A DNA stretch of 10,773 bases from an uncultured Treponema sp. (GCF_938029485.1 NZ_CALHGC010000365.1:1-10773), one strand, 5' to 3'. Positions 1-7,609 are shown, counted from the stretch's first letter. A program made the numbers and translations. Notes: generated by a model from the sequence alone, not told the origin.

Positions 1-876
1 CTTTCTTGTCGCTGAGGTCGTCAAGCGAGAAGCCCAGGCGGCAATCATGATACGGCGCAAAAGACTCGGATTATTGCCGTTACTAGCGGCAAAGGCGGAG
101 TAGGAAAGACTAACGTTGCAACCAATATGGGTATTGCGTATGCGCAGATGGGGAAGAAGGTTATCGTTCTTGATGCCGATCTCGGACTCGCGAATGTCAA
201 CGTCATTATGAATGTTATTCCGCAGTATAATTTGTATCATGTTATTAAAAAGCAAAAGAAATTATCGGAAATTATTATCGACACCGAATACGGCATTAAA
301 TTGATCGTCGGCGCTTCCGGCTTTGCAAAGATTGCGAATATGGCAGAAGCGGAACGCAATGAATTTATTAACGAAATGTATACGCTTTCCGATGTCGATA
401 TCATTATCATCGATACAAGCGCCGGCGTATCCAAGAACGTCCTGAGTTTCGTCGCTGCCGCCGATGAGGTTGTTATTATTACGACCTCCGAGCCGACCGC
501 GATTACCGATGCGTACGGGATCATAAAGGTGATTGCAACGGAGGTTGATAACATGAATCTCAACCTCAAGATGATTATCAATCGAGTTGATTCGGCGATG
601 GAGGGTAAGCGGATTGCCGACCGGATGATCAACATTGCCGCACAGTTTTTAAATCTTAAAATTGAATATCTCGGATTTATCTATAATGATCCTTTGGTAA
701 CAAAAGCCGTTTTAAAACAAAAGCCTTTTATTATTGCCGAACCCAACGGTAAAGCGGCAAGCTGTTTAAAACATATCGTATCCCGTATGGAAAAAACCGA
801 AATTCCCGAAACTGACGGCGGCGGTTTTGCTCGCTTTATAAAAAAATTATTCGGACGCAGTTGGGAAACGGAGTAA
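1..876 (+). CDS. flhG: FlhG (MinD-like flagellar number regulator), 5'-truncated and frame-disrupted
   Basis: MinD/ParA-type P-loop ATPase that works with the SRP-like GTPase FlhF at the cell pole to set flagellar number and placement. Deviant Walker A SGKGGVGKT is encoded at 85-111, DADLGLAN at 172-195, and a Walker B-like IIIIDTSAGVS around 400-430. The C-terminus (FARFIKKLFGRS) looks like the amphipathic membrane-targeting helix of MinD/FlhG. The in-frame ATG at 127 lies after the Walker A motif, so it cannot be the true start. Frame 1 has a TGA at 13-15 and no ATG, GTG or TTG before 127. Frame 2 reads LVAEVVKREAQAA from base 5, a plausible FlhG N-terminus. One extra A in the A-run 59-62 would join the two as IRRKKTRIIAVTSGKGG. 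The gene therefore starts before the window and is either mutated or carries a one-base sequence error. The MATE gene begins 7 bases after the stop. FlhG identity is strong; FlhF is presumably upstream. Confidence 0.85.
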
Positions 877-883
877 CACTTAT

Positions 884-2254
884 ATGACGATGGCTGCGCG
901 GTTTAGGGCAGTGTTTTTCGATAAAAAATTTTTAACGACGTTATTTACCATCGCCCTTCCGATTATGCTGCAAAATTTCCTCAGAGCCTTTGTCAATATC
1001 CTAGATACGGTGATGATCGGCAAGCTCGGTACCATAGAGCTTGCGGCCGTCGGCTTGGGGAATCAACTCTTTTTTTTGCTTAGTCTGATTCTTTACGGTA
1101 TCGGATCGGGCAGTATGGTATTTACGGCGCAGTTTTGGGGCAAAAAAGATTTTAAAGGATTGCAGAAAACACTCGGTATTTCTATGACGGTGTCCGTATC
1201 GTTTGCCGTTTTGTTTACGGTTTGCTGTCTGACTATGCCGAAAGAGATACTGTCGTTGTATACAAAAGACAGCGCTGTAATTGAAACCGGCGTGCAATAC
1301 TTGAGATTGTCGGCGCTTTGTTTTCTGCCCTTTGCGGTAAATTTTATGCTGATGCTTACGCTGCGCTCCATCGAAAAGGTGAAGGTTGCAGTCGGCGCAA
1401 CATCGGTTTCTTTGATTGTCAATATCGTACTGAATGCCGTGTTAATTTTCGGCTTATTCGGCGCTCCCGTACTGGGTGTGCGCGGAGCGGCTATCGCTAC
1501 CGTTGCCGCCCGCTTTGTCGAACTCTGTATTACCTTTACGGTAACGAAGTGCCGGAAATATCCCGTTTTAGGCACACTTAAAACTCATTTCGGTTTTGAC
1601 GCCAAATTCTTAAAAGTGTATTTTTTAATCGTACTGCCGGTACTGTTAAACGAAACGCTGTGGTCTTTCGGTATTACGTTCCATCATAAAATTTTTGCGA
1701 GTATCGACACGTTTTCCTATGCCGCTTTTAATATTACCAACACCATTTCGCAGCTGACATGGGTTATCTTTATCGGGTTCGGAAACGGCATCAGTGTTTT
1801 AATCGGAAAAAAAATAGGCGAAAAACACGATGGTGAAGCGCGGCAATATGCTTCTAAAGTATTGTTGTTTATTCCAATCGTTGCGATGTTTATCGGCGCG
1901 GCGCTTATCCCTATTTCATATCTTGTGCCCTTCATCTTTAATGTGGAACCGATTGTCTTGTCAACGGTTAAAAAACTCTTTATCGTCTTAGCTTGCTGTT
2001 ATCCGCTTAAAGCGTGCAATATGTGTATTTTGATCGGCCTTGTCCGCGCAGGCGGTGACACCCGATTCGGCATGATCTGCGATACCTTTATTATGTGGCT
2101 GATCGCTATTCCGCTTGCCTATTCCGTATCGCTTTATACCGCGCTTCCGCCGTGGGTTATCTATATGTGTCTTTTCAGCGAGGAACCGCTCAAGCTGCTC
2201 TTGGGACTTTGGCGGATTAAATCCGGTAAATGGCTCCACTCTGTCACCGACTAA
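884..2254 (+). CDS. MATE family efflux transporter
   Basis: Inner-membrane multidrug and toxin extrusion protein that exports organic cations or drugs in exchange for Na+ or H+. The product is 456 aa, a usual length for the family, almost entirely hydrophobic and consistent with 12 membrane helices in two homologous halves. Near the N-terminus are the family-like stretches ALPIMLQNFLRAFVNILDTV (about residues 24-43) and TAQFWGKKD (about 81-89), the loop after the second helix. A short charged loop (GKKIGEKHDGEARQY, about 308-322) marks the equivalent position in the second half. The ATG at 884 is preceded by GGAG at 870-873. Only 7 bases separate it from the FlhG stop, so co-transcription is likely, although a functional link to flagella is not evident. 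The substrate cannot be deduced. Confidence 0.9.
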   Translation: MTMAARFRAVFFDKKFLTTLFTIALPIMLQNFLRAFVNILDTVMIGKLGTIELAAVGLGNQLFFLLSLILYGIGSGSMVFTAQFWGKKDFKGLQKTLGISMTVSVSFAVLFTVCCLTMPKEILSLYTKDSAVIETGVQYLRLSALCFLPFAVNFMLMLTLRSIEKVKVAVGATSVSLIVNIVLNAVLIFGLFGAPVLGVRGAAIATVAARFVELCITFTVTKCRKYPVLGTLKTHFGFDAKFLKVYFLIVLPVLLNETLWSFGITFHHKIFASIDTFSYAAFNITNTISQLTWVIFIGFGNGISVLIGKKIGEKHDGEARQYASKVLLFIPIVAMFIGAALIPISYLVPFIFNVEPIVLSTVKKLFIVLACCYPLKACNMCILIGLVRAGGDTRFGMICDTFIMWLIAIPLAYSVSLYTALPPWVIYMCLFSEEPLKLLLGLWRIKSGKWLHSVTD

Positions 2255-2259
2255 CCATT

Positions 2260-2383
2260 CCTTTTGAAAATAGCAAGGCATCTACTGCGTCGTACGGCAA
2301 AAAAGTGTCCTCAACGTATCAAAGATACGCCTGCGGTACTTTTTTGCCTATCTCCTTGTATCTCCCTCGTTCTTTTCAAAAGG
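2260..2383. repeat. 124-bp nested palindromic element downstream of the MATE gene
   Basis: Three nested inverted repeats share one centre. The outer arms are CCTTTTGAAAA (2260-2270) and TTTTCAAAAGG (2373-2383), perfect over 11 bp. The middle arms are GGCAAAAAAGT (2296-2306) and ACTTTTTTGCC (2338-2348), perfect over 11 bp. The inner arms are CGTATC (2315-2320) and GATACG (2324-2329) with an AAA loop. It begins 5 bases after the MATE stop codon. It could act as a bidirectional transcription terminator, since each strand has a six-T run, but the T-run is inside a stem rather than directly after a GC-rich hairpin. No coding sense was found. A dispersed intergenic repeat is the alternative. Confidence 0.7.
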
Positions 2384-2391
2384 CTTACGGA

Positions 2392-2534
2392 AGGGTAAAC
2401 GCATCAGACAGATAAATATAGATCGCAAAATCAGGAGGTTGGGCAAGCATTTGAACCGCGAAGAGGTTCAACTCTGCTTGAACAGCCTCCTGATTTTGCG
2501 GGGTTATCAACAAAACGTCTGATGCGTTTACCCT
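2392..2534. repeat. Structured inverted-repeat element, copy 1 (143 bp)
   Basis: Terminal arms AGGGTAAACGCATCAGAC (2392-2409) and its exact complement (2517-2534) form an 18-bp stem. Inside are GATAA (2411-2415) with TTATC (2504-2508). Next is an 18-bp inner stem (2424-2441 with 2483-2500) with a single G.T/U pair. The head hairpin pairs CAAGCA (2444-2449) with TGCTTG (2475-2480) and TTGAACC (2451-2457) with GGTTCAA (2465-2471). The whole element can fold into one long rod. It ends 39 bases before the ATG at 2574. A larger second copy lies at 7610-7839. There is no obvious flanking target duplication. It could be an RNA leader, a small RNA or a MITE-like repeat; function is unknown. Confidence 0.85.
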
Positions 2535-2537
2535 GGA

Positions 2538-2566
2538 TTGTCATATTTGTCCTGCTATGATATTCT
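2538..2566 (+). promoter_or_regulatory. Possible sigma70-type promoter for the M48-like gene
   Basis: TTGTCA (2538-2543) and TATTCT (2561-2566) are 17 bases apart. The -35 matches 5/6 and the -10 matches 4/6 of the consensus. Transcription would start near 2573, giving an almost leaderless message for ATG 2574 or a 10-base leader for ATG 2583. It sits directly outside the right end of repeat copy 1. A promoter inside or before the repeat is equally possible. Confidence 0.3.
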
Positions 2567-2573
2567 TTACCGT

Positions 2574-4418
2574 ATGAAAGATATGCGCCGAACAATTCTT
2601 TTTTTGCTTTCCTTTTTTTTCATAGCGATTTCCGGTTTTGCAGATCCGTTGACGGAGGGAATTTATACTCGTGAGCGGCTGATGCAAGCGTATCGCGATG
2701 AAATAGCGAAAGCCTCTTCAAATGAAATCGCGGCGAGCGAAGTCGGCGAATGGTATGACATTATCGAAACATCTCTTTTTATGCTGATACGCAGAACCGA
2801 ACTTTTTCGCGGTACGATGCGCTTAATTATAACCGATCGGCAAAATGCACGTTGTATGCTGTATCCCGACGGGACGGTTCTTGTAAGTACCGGCCTTTTG
2901 GATTATATCGATTCGATTCTTTTTATGGATACATCCGGTTCTGCGCGTAGAATACGGAATTTTAACAACGAGCGGGAGAATTTTTTTGCTCCTATTGCCG
3001 CCGTGTGTGCGGCGCAGTTTGCGCTCAATTATTACGGCACCGCTAAAAATACAACGCTTTCTCCGGAGAAAGTATATACCATCGATATAATGGCCAGCGT
3101 ATTGCTTACTATCGCCGGTTATCCTCAAGGATTATTGGAGAGATGGCTTGATCGGCTGACTTCTATTCAGAGTGATACGGAAGCTGCCAAAGTCTTTGCC
3201 TCATTTTTAACCGGTTCTATAAAACCGGACGCACGGTTTGAACAGCTAAATAGTAACGGAGAAGAAGTTACGCATCTCTACGAAGGAATTTCCGGAGTAC
3301 TGTTTGCGCTGCAAAACCGCAGGGGAACTACCGATGCACATACCGTGTTGGATAATTTGTTACAGCTGTTTCCGCAAAGTCTTTACATCAATCGGATGAA
3401 TGCCTTGGTTGCCCATCAGGCATGGTTGAACAGCCTTGATAAGCGGTATACGGAGCTGGCAACGATTCTTCCTGCAGCAGTGTACGATAACGCATCGGTT
3501 TTTGCATTTTTTCAGTCGGCGGACTTTATGTTTGAAAATGATGACGATGAACAGTCCGATTACTTTTCAAAGACAATGCCGACACGGAGTAACGGCGCCC
3601 TATATGAGCAGGCAAAAAAAGCATACAGCGATTACCTTACAATGATATACGAGGCGGGAATCGCCTCGAGTTATGCGTATTTGCTTGCATCCTCTCCGCT
3701 GACTCATGAACGAAATGCGGTGTTCAGTATTGCGGAACAAGCCGATCTTTTTCATACAGGAGCCGATGATACGACAGCACGGGCAAACTATGCCGCATTG
3801 TTGTATCTGATAAGGAAAGACTATACCAAGGCGCAGCAGTTGCTTGCCGACTGTTTGCATTCGGCAGTCCGAAAAACAACCGGTAAAGTGTTGTTTTTGA
3901 CGACAGGGTTCCCTGCCGATGAACGACTGCTCCGTTGCAATTATTTTCGTATTCTTAAAAAAATGAACGATAAAGTCGGCGCTGCACAAGAGAGACAATG
4001 GTTGGCCGGTATCCTCAAAGAACCCGATACGGTTGTTCCGATTATCCTTCGTAATGTCTCCGTCGGCGATACGGTTGATAAGTTATTAGGCGCATGGAAC
4101 AGGCCGTCCGGCATTATTTACAATTATTACAGCGAACGGTGGTTGTATCGTTCGTTTAACACCGAACTGATCATCCGTTCCAAAGACGGAGATGGGACTA
4201 TTCTCCAAATGAGTGTCGGCTTTCCCTCATCGTTAACGCTCTTTAACGAAATCCGTACCGGCGATTCCCGCGAGGTTCTCGAAACAGTATGCGGAAAGGC
4301 AGCGTACCGCAGCGGGGATGCATTGATGTACCATTGGCAAGGAAATCTTTTACAGGTGATATACGGGAATAATAAAATACGGAATATTACAATGCGGAAC
4401 ATAAATGAAAAAAGGTAA
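2574..4418 (+). CDS. Exported protein with degenerate M48 peptidase-like domain and BamE-like C-terminus
   Basis: Starting at ATG 2574 gives 614 aa with a clear signal peptide (KDMRR, then a hydrophobic run to about residue 22, likely cleavage after GFA). The frame also opens at TTG 2538, and ATG 2583 is another possible start; I prefer 2574 or 2583 because they place the signal at the N-terminus. Residues 91-109 (NARCMLYPDGTVLVSTGLL) resemble the strand before the active-site helix of M48 zinc peptidases, where NAFxxPGGxIxVxxGLL is usual. In the following helix, IAAVCAAQFAL (141-151) aligns with the family's LAxVLGHExAH. That puts A147, Q148 and L151 where H, E and H should be. TIDIMASVLLTIAGYPQGLL (169-188) matches the later EADxxxxxLLxxAGY segment without its zinc-binding Glu. 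Residues about 200-490 are helical and may contain TPR-like repeats. Residues about 491-614 contain two GDTVDKLLG/GDSREVLE-type half-repeats resembling BamE/SmpA. It overlaps the next gene by 14 bases. The M48 relationship is an inference from pattern; a periplasmic scaffold or chaperone role is possible. Confidence 0.75.
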   Translation: MKDMRRTILFLLSFFFIAISGFADPLTEGIYTRERLMQAYRDEIAKASSNEIAASEVGEWYDIIETSLFMLIRRTELFRGTMRLIITDRQNARCMLYPDGTVLVSTGLLDYIDSILFMDTSGSARRIRNFNNERENFFAPIAAVCAAQFALNYYGTAKNTTLSPEKVYTIDIMASVLLTIAGYPQGLLERWLDRLTSIQSDTEAAKVFASFLTGSIKPDARFEQLNSNGEEVTHLYEGISGVLFALQNRRGTTDAHTVLDNLLQLFPQSLYINRMNALVAHQAWLNSLDKRYTELATILPAAVYDNASVFAFFQSADFMFENDDDEQSDYFSKTMPTRSNGALYEQAKKAYSDYLTMIYEAGIASSYAYLLASSPLTHERNAVFSIAEQADLFHTGADDTTARANYAALLYLIRKDYTKAQQLLADCLHSAVRKTTGKVLFLTTGFPADERLLRCNYFRILKKMNDKVGAAQERQWLAGILKEPDTVVPIILRNVSVGDTVDKLLGAWNRPSGIIYNYYSERWLYRSFNTELIIRSKDGDGTILQMSVGFPSSLTLFNEIRTGDSREVLETVCGKAAYRSGDALMYHWQGNLLQVIYGNNKIRNITMRNINEKR

Positions 4419-6261
4419 TCTCGTTCTCTATAAGCATCAACCGGCGCTTATTACCGATGTACAGGACGATAAATTTGAAATTACGCTGGAATCCGGCATA
4501 AAAAAAGTACGTGAAAAAGATATTGTGCTGCTCCATGACGGAGAATGCCGGAGTATTAAAGCTGCAATCGATGCTGAAGTTCCTGCTGCGGATTTCGGTG
4601 AAGGGGCGGACTTCTTTGAAGGAGAAACGCCGTCCTTTGCCGAACTTGTGGAATTGCTGTGGGGCACGTATACGGCGGAACAAAGCTGGAAGCTCTGGCA
4701 AACGCTTTGCGCTTCACCCTATTTTGTCTGTACTTCGCCTGCAGAGCCGATCGGTATCCGCAGTCAAGCGGAAATAGAGCGGCTCAATCAAAAAGAGGCG
4801 GAAAAAGCTCAAATCGAAAAATTGAGGCAGGACTTTATCGCAGCTCTTCGCGTCTGTATGCAGGGAAAACCGTTTACCGAAAGTAAAGAATTATACACAC
4901 CGTTTTTTCAAGAATTGGAATCGCTTGCGCTGGGGAGTTCTTCCGCTTCCAAAATATTAAAAGATGCAAAACTGGAGCAAACCCCCGAACAGGCGCACGA
5001 TATCCTGCTAAAAACGGGTTTTTGGCCTATAGAAAAAAATCCGTATCCGGCGCGCTTCGGTCATTCGCTCCATTCGTCAAAGGCTGATATTCCGGAGCCT
5101 GTGTTTCCGGCCGCGCCGCTCGATTTAACGGCAATCCCCGCGTATGCAATCGATAATCCCGGCAGTACCGATCCCGACGATGCAATTTCTTTTGACGGTA
5201 CTTATCTGTGGATTCATATCGCAAACCCTGCTGACACCATTCATGCGGATACACAAAGCGATGCCGATGCCTGCGCTCGCGGCGCAACTTTATACACTCC
5301 TGAGGGAGCTGCCCGGATGCTCGGCGAAAAAGCGGTTGACTATTTTGCCCTCGGATTAAGACCCGTGTCGTATGCGCTTTCTTTTAAACTACTCCTCGGT
5401 GCGGACGGCTGTATCGAAGAAGTGTCTATTCATCGTACTAAACTTTCGGTTATCAGAATGACGTACGAAGAAGCGGACGCACAAAAGGATTTGCCTGCCT
5501 TAGCGCCGCTTTTTGCTATTGCAGAGAAAAACCGCATCAGGCGGGAAAACGCAGGCGCCGTATCCATCGATTTTCCCGAAGTGTTTATTACACTGGCGGA
5601 GCAGGACGGCATAAAACGGGCGCAGGTTCAGCCTGTTGTCCGGACTGAAGCCGCTGCGATGATTAAGGAGATGATGCTTCTTGCGGGAGAGGCCGCCGCC
5701 CGTTTTGCGTTTCAGCACAGCATTCCGTTTCAGTACATCAGTCAGGAAGCGCCCGAATTACCGAATAAGCTGCCGTCCGGCCTTGCAGGGGAATACCGGA
5801 AGCGGCGCGCCATGCGTCCGCGCAGCGTGGGCACCATTCCGTCGATGCACGCTGCGCTCGGGCTTGCGATGTACGGACAGGTAACAAGCCCGCTCCGCCG
5901 CTACGGGGATTTGGTTAGCCATCGCCAGCTGTTAAACTATATTGACGGTAAACCGCTGACGCCTGCGGCGGATCTTATTCTCAAAATAGCGGCGGGGGAT
6001 GTGGCGGGGCGCGCCTGCGTTTCTGCGGAACGGGCATCCCGTCAGCATTGGACGCTCGTTTATTTGCTACAAAACCCCGAATGGCGCGGCACGGCTGTGG
6101 TGCTGGAGACGGCGGGCAAAAAAGCCCGTATCTTTATTCCGTCTCTTGGATATGAAGGCGATATGACGCTTGACGCCGAAGCTGAGTTAAATCAGGAGCT
6201 GACCGTAAAGGTGCGCCGCATCCGCCTTGCTTATCTGCAAGCTTCTTTTGAACAGGTATAA
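4405..6261 (+). CDS. RNB-domain exoribonuclease (RNase II/R family)
   Basis: Processive 3'-5' exoribonuclease of the RNase II/R superfamily, expected to degrade single-stranded RNA in the cytoplasm with Mg2+. The product is 618 aa. The RNB catalytic signature IDNPGSTDPDDAISF places D250, D256, D258 and D259 with the spacing of the four metal-binding aspartates of E. coli RNase II. A second family block, QVTSPLRRYGDLVSHR (encoded at about 5878-5925), holds the conserved SPxRRYxDLxxHR motif. The C-terminus (about residues 555-618) fits an S1-like beta domain. The N-terminal 240 residues lack an obvious pair of cold-shock domains. They carry a small basic beta segment (1-45) and a helical charged stretch (about 120-150), which recalls the RNase II-like proteins of cyanobacteria and plastids rather than E. 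coli Rnb. ATG 4405 lies inside the upstream gene, so the two are translationally coupled; CGGAA at 4395-4399 is only a weak ribosome site. Family certain, exact subtype not. Confidence 0.88.
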   Translation: MKKGNLVLYKHQPALITDVQDDKFEITLESGIKKVREKDIVLLHDGECRSIKAAIDAEVPAADFGEGADFFEGETPSFAELVELLWGTYTAEQSWKLWQTLCASPYFVCTSPAEPIGIRSQAEIERLNQKEAEKAQIEKLRQDFIAALRVCMQGKPFTESKELYTPFFQELESLALGSSSASKILKDAKLEQTPEQAHDILLKTGFWPIEKNPYPARFGHSLHSSKADIPEPVFPAAPLDLTAIPAYAIDNPGSTDPDDAISFDGTYLWIHIANPADTIHADTQSDADACARGATLYTPEGAARMLGEKAVDYFALGLRPVSYALSFKLLLGADGCIEEVSIHRTKLSVIRMTYEEADAQKDLPALAPLFAIAEKNRIRRENAGAVSIDFPEVFITLAEQDGIKRAQVQPVVRTEAAAMIKEMMLLAGEAAARFAFQHSIPFQYISQEAPELPNKLPSGLAGEYRKRRAMRPRSVGTIPSMHAALGLAMYGQVTSPLRRYGDLVSHRQLLNYIDGKPLTPAADLILKIAAGDVAGRACVSAERASRQHWTLVYLLQNPEWRGTAVVLETAGKKARIFIPSLGYEGDMTLDAEAELNQELTVKVRRIRLAYLQASFEQV

Positions 6262-6276
6262 CTGAACAGGCATAAC
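6249..6276. repeat. 14-bp tandem duplication across the RNase stop codon
   Basis: TGAACAGGTATAAC (6249-6262) is followed directly by TGAACAGGCATAAC (6263-6276), with 13 of 14 bases identical. The first unit contains the RNase TAA stop. The unit is not a multiple of three, so it does not extend the protein. It is probably a recent slippage duplication. Confidence 0.7.
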
Positions 6277-6308
6277 GCAAAAAACTAATTGACCGGTTGC
6301 TCCGAATA

Positions 6309-6337
6309 TTGACATCTTACGGTTATCAAATAATAAT
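6309..6337 (+). promoter_or_regulatory. Sigma70-type promoter for the lipoprotein gene
   Basis: A perfect -35 TTGACA (6309-6314) and AATAAT (6332-6337, 5/6 of TATAAT) are separated by 17 bases. The predicted start near 6344 falls just before the ribosome site AAGGAG (6346-6351), which is 8 bases before ATG 6360. The short leader leaves no room for a structured regulator. Confidence 0.65.
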
Positions 6338-6359
6338 AGCCGATTAAGGAGACTTTGAA

Positions 6360-7400
6360 ATGAAAAAATTAAATAAGATGGTTTTGTTCGCCGTGCTTGG
6401 TATGATGCAGATTGTATCATGTGCAAAAAATGGAGGGCAAAGCACGGAAAACAGTCCGTCCGGCGGAACGCAAAAAGCCGTTCAGTCTGATGTAAAACAA
6501 GAATCTGCGTCCGGTTCCGGGAATACCGCAGGCGTAAGCGGGGTCGTTTATGTGAATAATGCAGGACTGTATACCGAAAACGATGAAGGAAAAATGAAAT
6601 GGGCTGCCGAAGCCACGTTAGGCGATAAGGCATTATATCTGGGTGAAAAAAAAGAAGCCGTAAGAACCGACGGTCAGAAGCGGACATTTTTTCATATTGA
6701 ACTTAACGGACAGGCGTATTGGATCCAAGAGTATTCTTATGAACCGGATACCGTAGCGGCTTTTATTTCAGGACAAGACGTCGTGCTGTATAAATCGGAA
6801 TCTCTTGCCGCTATGACCGATGAGTTTATTCCGCGTTATGCGATTGTTGCGGTATATAATGACAGTCTCGAAAAGACAGACAGTAAATTTATAAAAATTG
6901 CAGCGTATAATTCGGAATTGGTTACTTCATGGAGCATTAAAGATAAATATGTAAAAAGAGATGCCGTAGAAACGGATGAAATGAGTGTTTCTGCTATGAT
7001 TCTTGCTCAGGTCGCGATGGAATCGAAGAACGATACGATACGGGGAGAGCTTTTTCAAAATGCGGTTGAGATAGGCTCACCTTACAGCGATACCATTGCG
7101 GTTTTGCAGTCTCTTTCGGAAATTATGATAAAGGAAGATAATTTTATGAAAGAGCTTACTACCGAAAAAATCAATGAAAAAGTTACGGCTATCGACGATA
7201 TCAATCTTTTAAGCATTCCTGATGAAAACGATTCACGAACCGTGAATATGCTCAAAGCGGGAACAGCGGCAACCGCTACCCGTAAATATGTCAAGCAGAA
7301 TGCGGATTCGGAAAATGCAGTTGAATGGCTCTACATTCAAAATAAACAGAAAAAGGGCTGGGTTCAAGCGGATTCGGTGAAAATTCAAAACGGACAATAG
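6360..7400 (+). CDS. Lipoprotein with SH3-like domains at both ends
   Basis: The product is 346 aa. The N-terminus MKKLNKMVLFAVLGMMQIVS|C is a lipoprotein signal with cysteine 21 as the likely lipidated residue, so the mature protein is membrane-anchored and periplasm- or surface-facing. After a Ser/Gly/Lys-rich linker (about 25-58), residues about 60-130 form a beta-rich segment (GVVYVNNAGLYTE to FFHIELNGQAYWIQEYSY) typical of bacterial SH3 domains, ending with the usual WI. Residues about 200-290 look helical. The last 50 residues (ATRKYVKQNADS to WLYIQNKQKKGWVQADSVKI) form a second SH3-like unit, with the common GWVxxxxV ending. Bacterial SH3 modules often bind peptidoglycan or peptides. 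An own promoter (6309-6337) and strong ribosome site separate it from the RNase gene. Lipoprotein assignment is solid; domain assignment is moderate and biological role unknown. Confidence 0.8.
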   Translation: MKKLNKMVLFAVLGMMQIVSCAKNGGQSTENSPSGGTQKAVQSDVKQESASGSGNTAGVSGVVYVNNAGLYTENDEGKMKWAAEATLGDKALYLGEKKEAVRTDGQKRTFFHIELNGQAYWIQEYSYEPDTVAAFISGQDVVLYKSESLAAMTDEFIPRYAIVAVYNDSLEKTDSKFIKIAAYNSELVTSWSIKDKYVKRDAVETDEMSVSAMILAQVAMESKNDTIRGELFQNAVEIGSPYSDTIAVLQSLSEIMIKEDNFMKELTTEKINEKVTAIDDINLLSIPDENDSRTVNMLKAGTAATATRKYVKQNADSENAVEWLYIQNKQKKGWVQADSVKIQNGQ

Positions 7401-7421
7401 TTCATCATCATTCATGTGCAG

Positions 7422-7455
7422 GAAGCGGGCGTCAAAATGGAACGACGCCCGCTTC
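7422..7455. other. GC-rich hairpin after the lipoprotein gene
   Basis: GAAGCGGGCGTC (7422-7433) pairs perfectly with GACGCCCGCTTC (7444-7455) around a 10-base loop. It starts 21 bases after the lipoprotein stop. No T-run follows on either strand, so it is not a standard intrinsic terminator. It could protect the mRNA 3' end from exonucleases or assist pausing. Confidence 0.65.
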
Positions 7456-7480
7456 GCAGAGATAATTCCATTTCGCAATC

Positions 7481-7509
7481 TTTCCAAAATCCTAAAAGAC
7501 AGGTATACT
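7481..7509 (+). promoter_or_regulatory. Possible promoter upstream of tandem hairpins
   Basis: TTTCCA (7481-7486, 4/6 of the -35 consensus) and TATACT (7504-7509, 5/6 of the -10 consensus) are separated by 17 bases. A start near 7516 would give a transcript of about 88 nt ending at the terminator at 7567-7603. It is an intergenic A/T-rich stretch, so a chance match is possible. Confidence 0.3.
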
Positions 7510-7522
7510 AAAGAAGATAATC

Positions 7523-7560
7523 AGGGTAACCGCACTAAAAATGTTTCAAGCGGTTACCTT
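7523..7560 (+). other. Hairpin before the intrinsic terminator
   Basis: GGTAACCGC (7525-7533) pairs with GCGGTTACC (7550-7558). It is extended by one G.T and one A-T pair to 7523/7560, with a 16-base A-rich loop. It lies 6 bases before the terminator stem. It may belong to the lipoprotein mRNA 3' end or to a short independent RNA. Confidence 0.6.
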
Positions 7561-7566
7561 CCATTT

Positions 7567-7603
7567 GTGCAAAATTTTGAATAAAATTTTGCACCATTTT
7601 TTT
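7567..7603 (+). terminator. Strong intrinsic (rho-independent) terminator
   Basis: GTGCAAAATTTT (7567-7578) and AAAATTTTGCAC (7583-7594) form a perfect 12-bp stem with a GAAT loop. After two bases comes a run of seven T (7597-7603). It ends lipoprotein-side transcription and insulates the aminopeptidase gene downstream. Confidence 0.85.
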
Positions 7604-7609
7604 AGAGAA

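Noticed and set aside
55..64. Programmed -1 frameshift in flhG
   Set aside because: No X XXY YYZ slippery heptamer is in the correct phase and there are only four A; a simple indel explains it better.
2396..2417. Flagellar sigma28 promoter (TAAA ... GATAAA) in repeat copy 1
   Set aside because: The spacing is about 10 instead of about 15 bases and the second half is absent in copy 2.
2392..2534. Integron attC site
   Set aside because: The ends resemble attC only loosely (AAC...GTT); the R-box consensus GTTRRRY is not matched, no extrahelical bases interrupt the arms, copy 2 is longer than usual attC sites, and no integrase is present. Kept only as a remote alternative.
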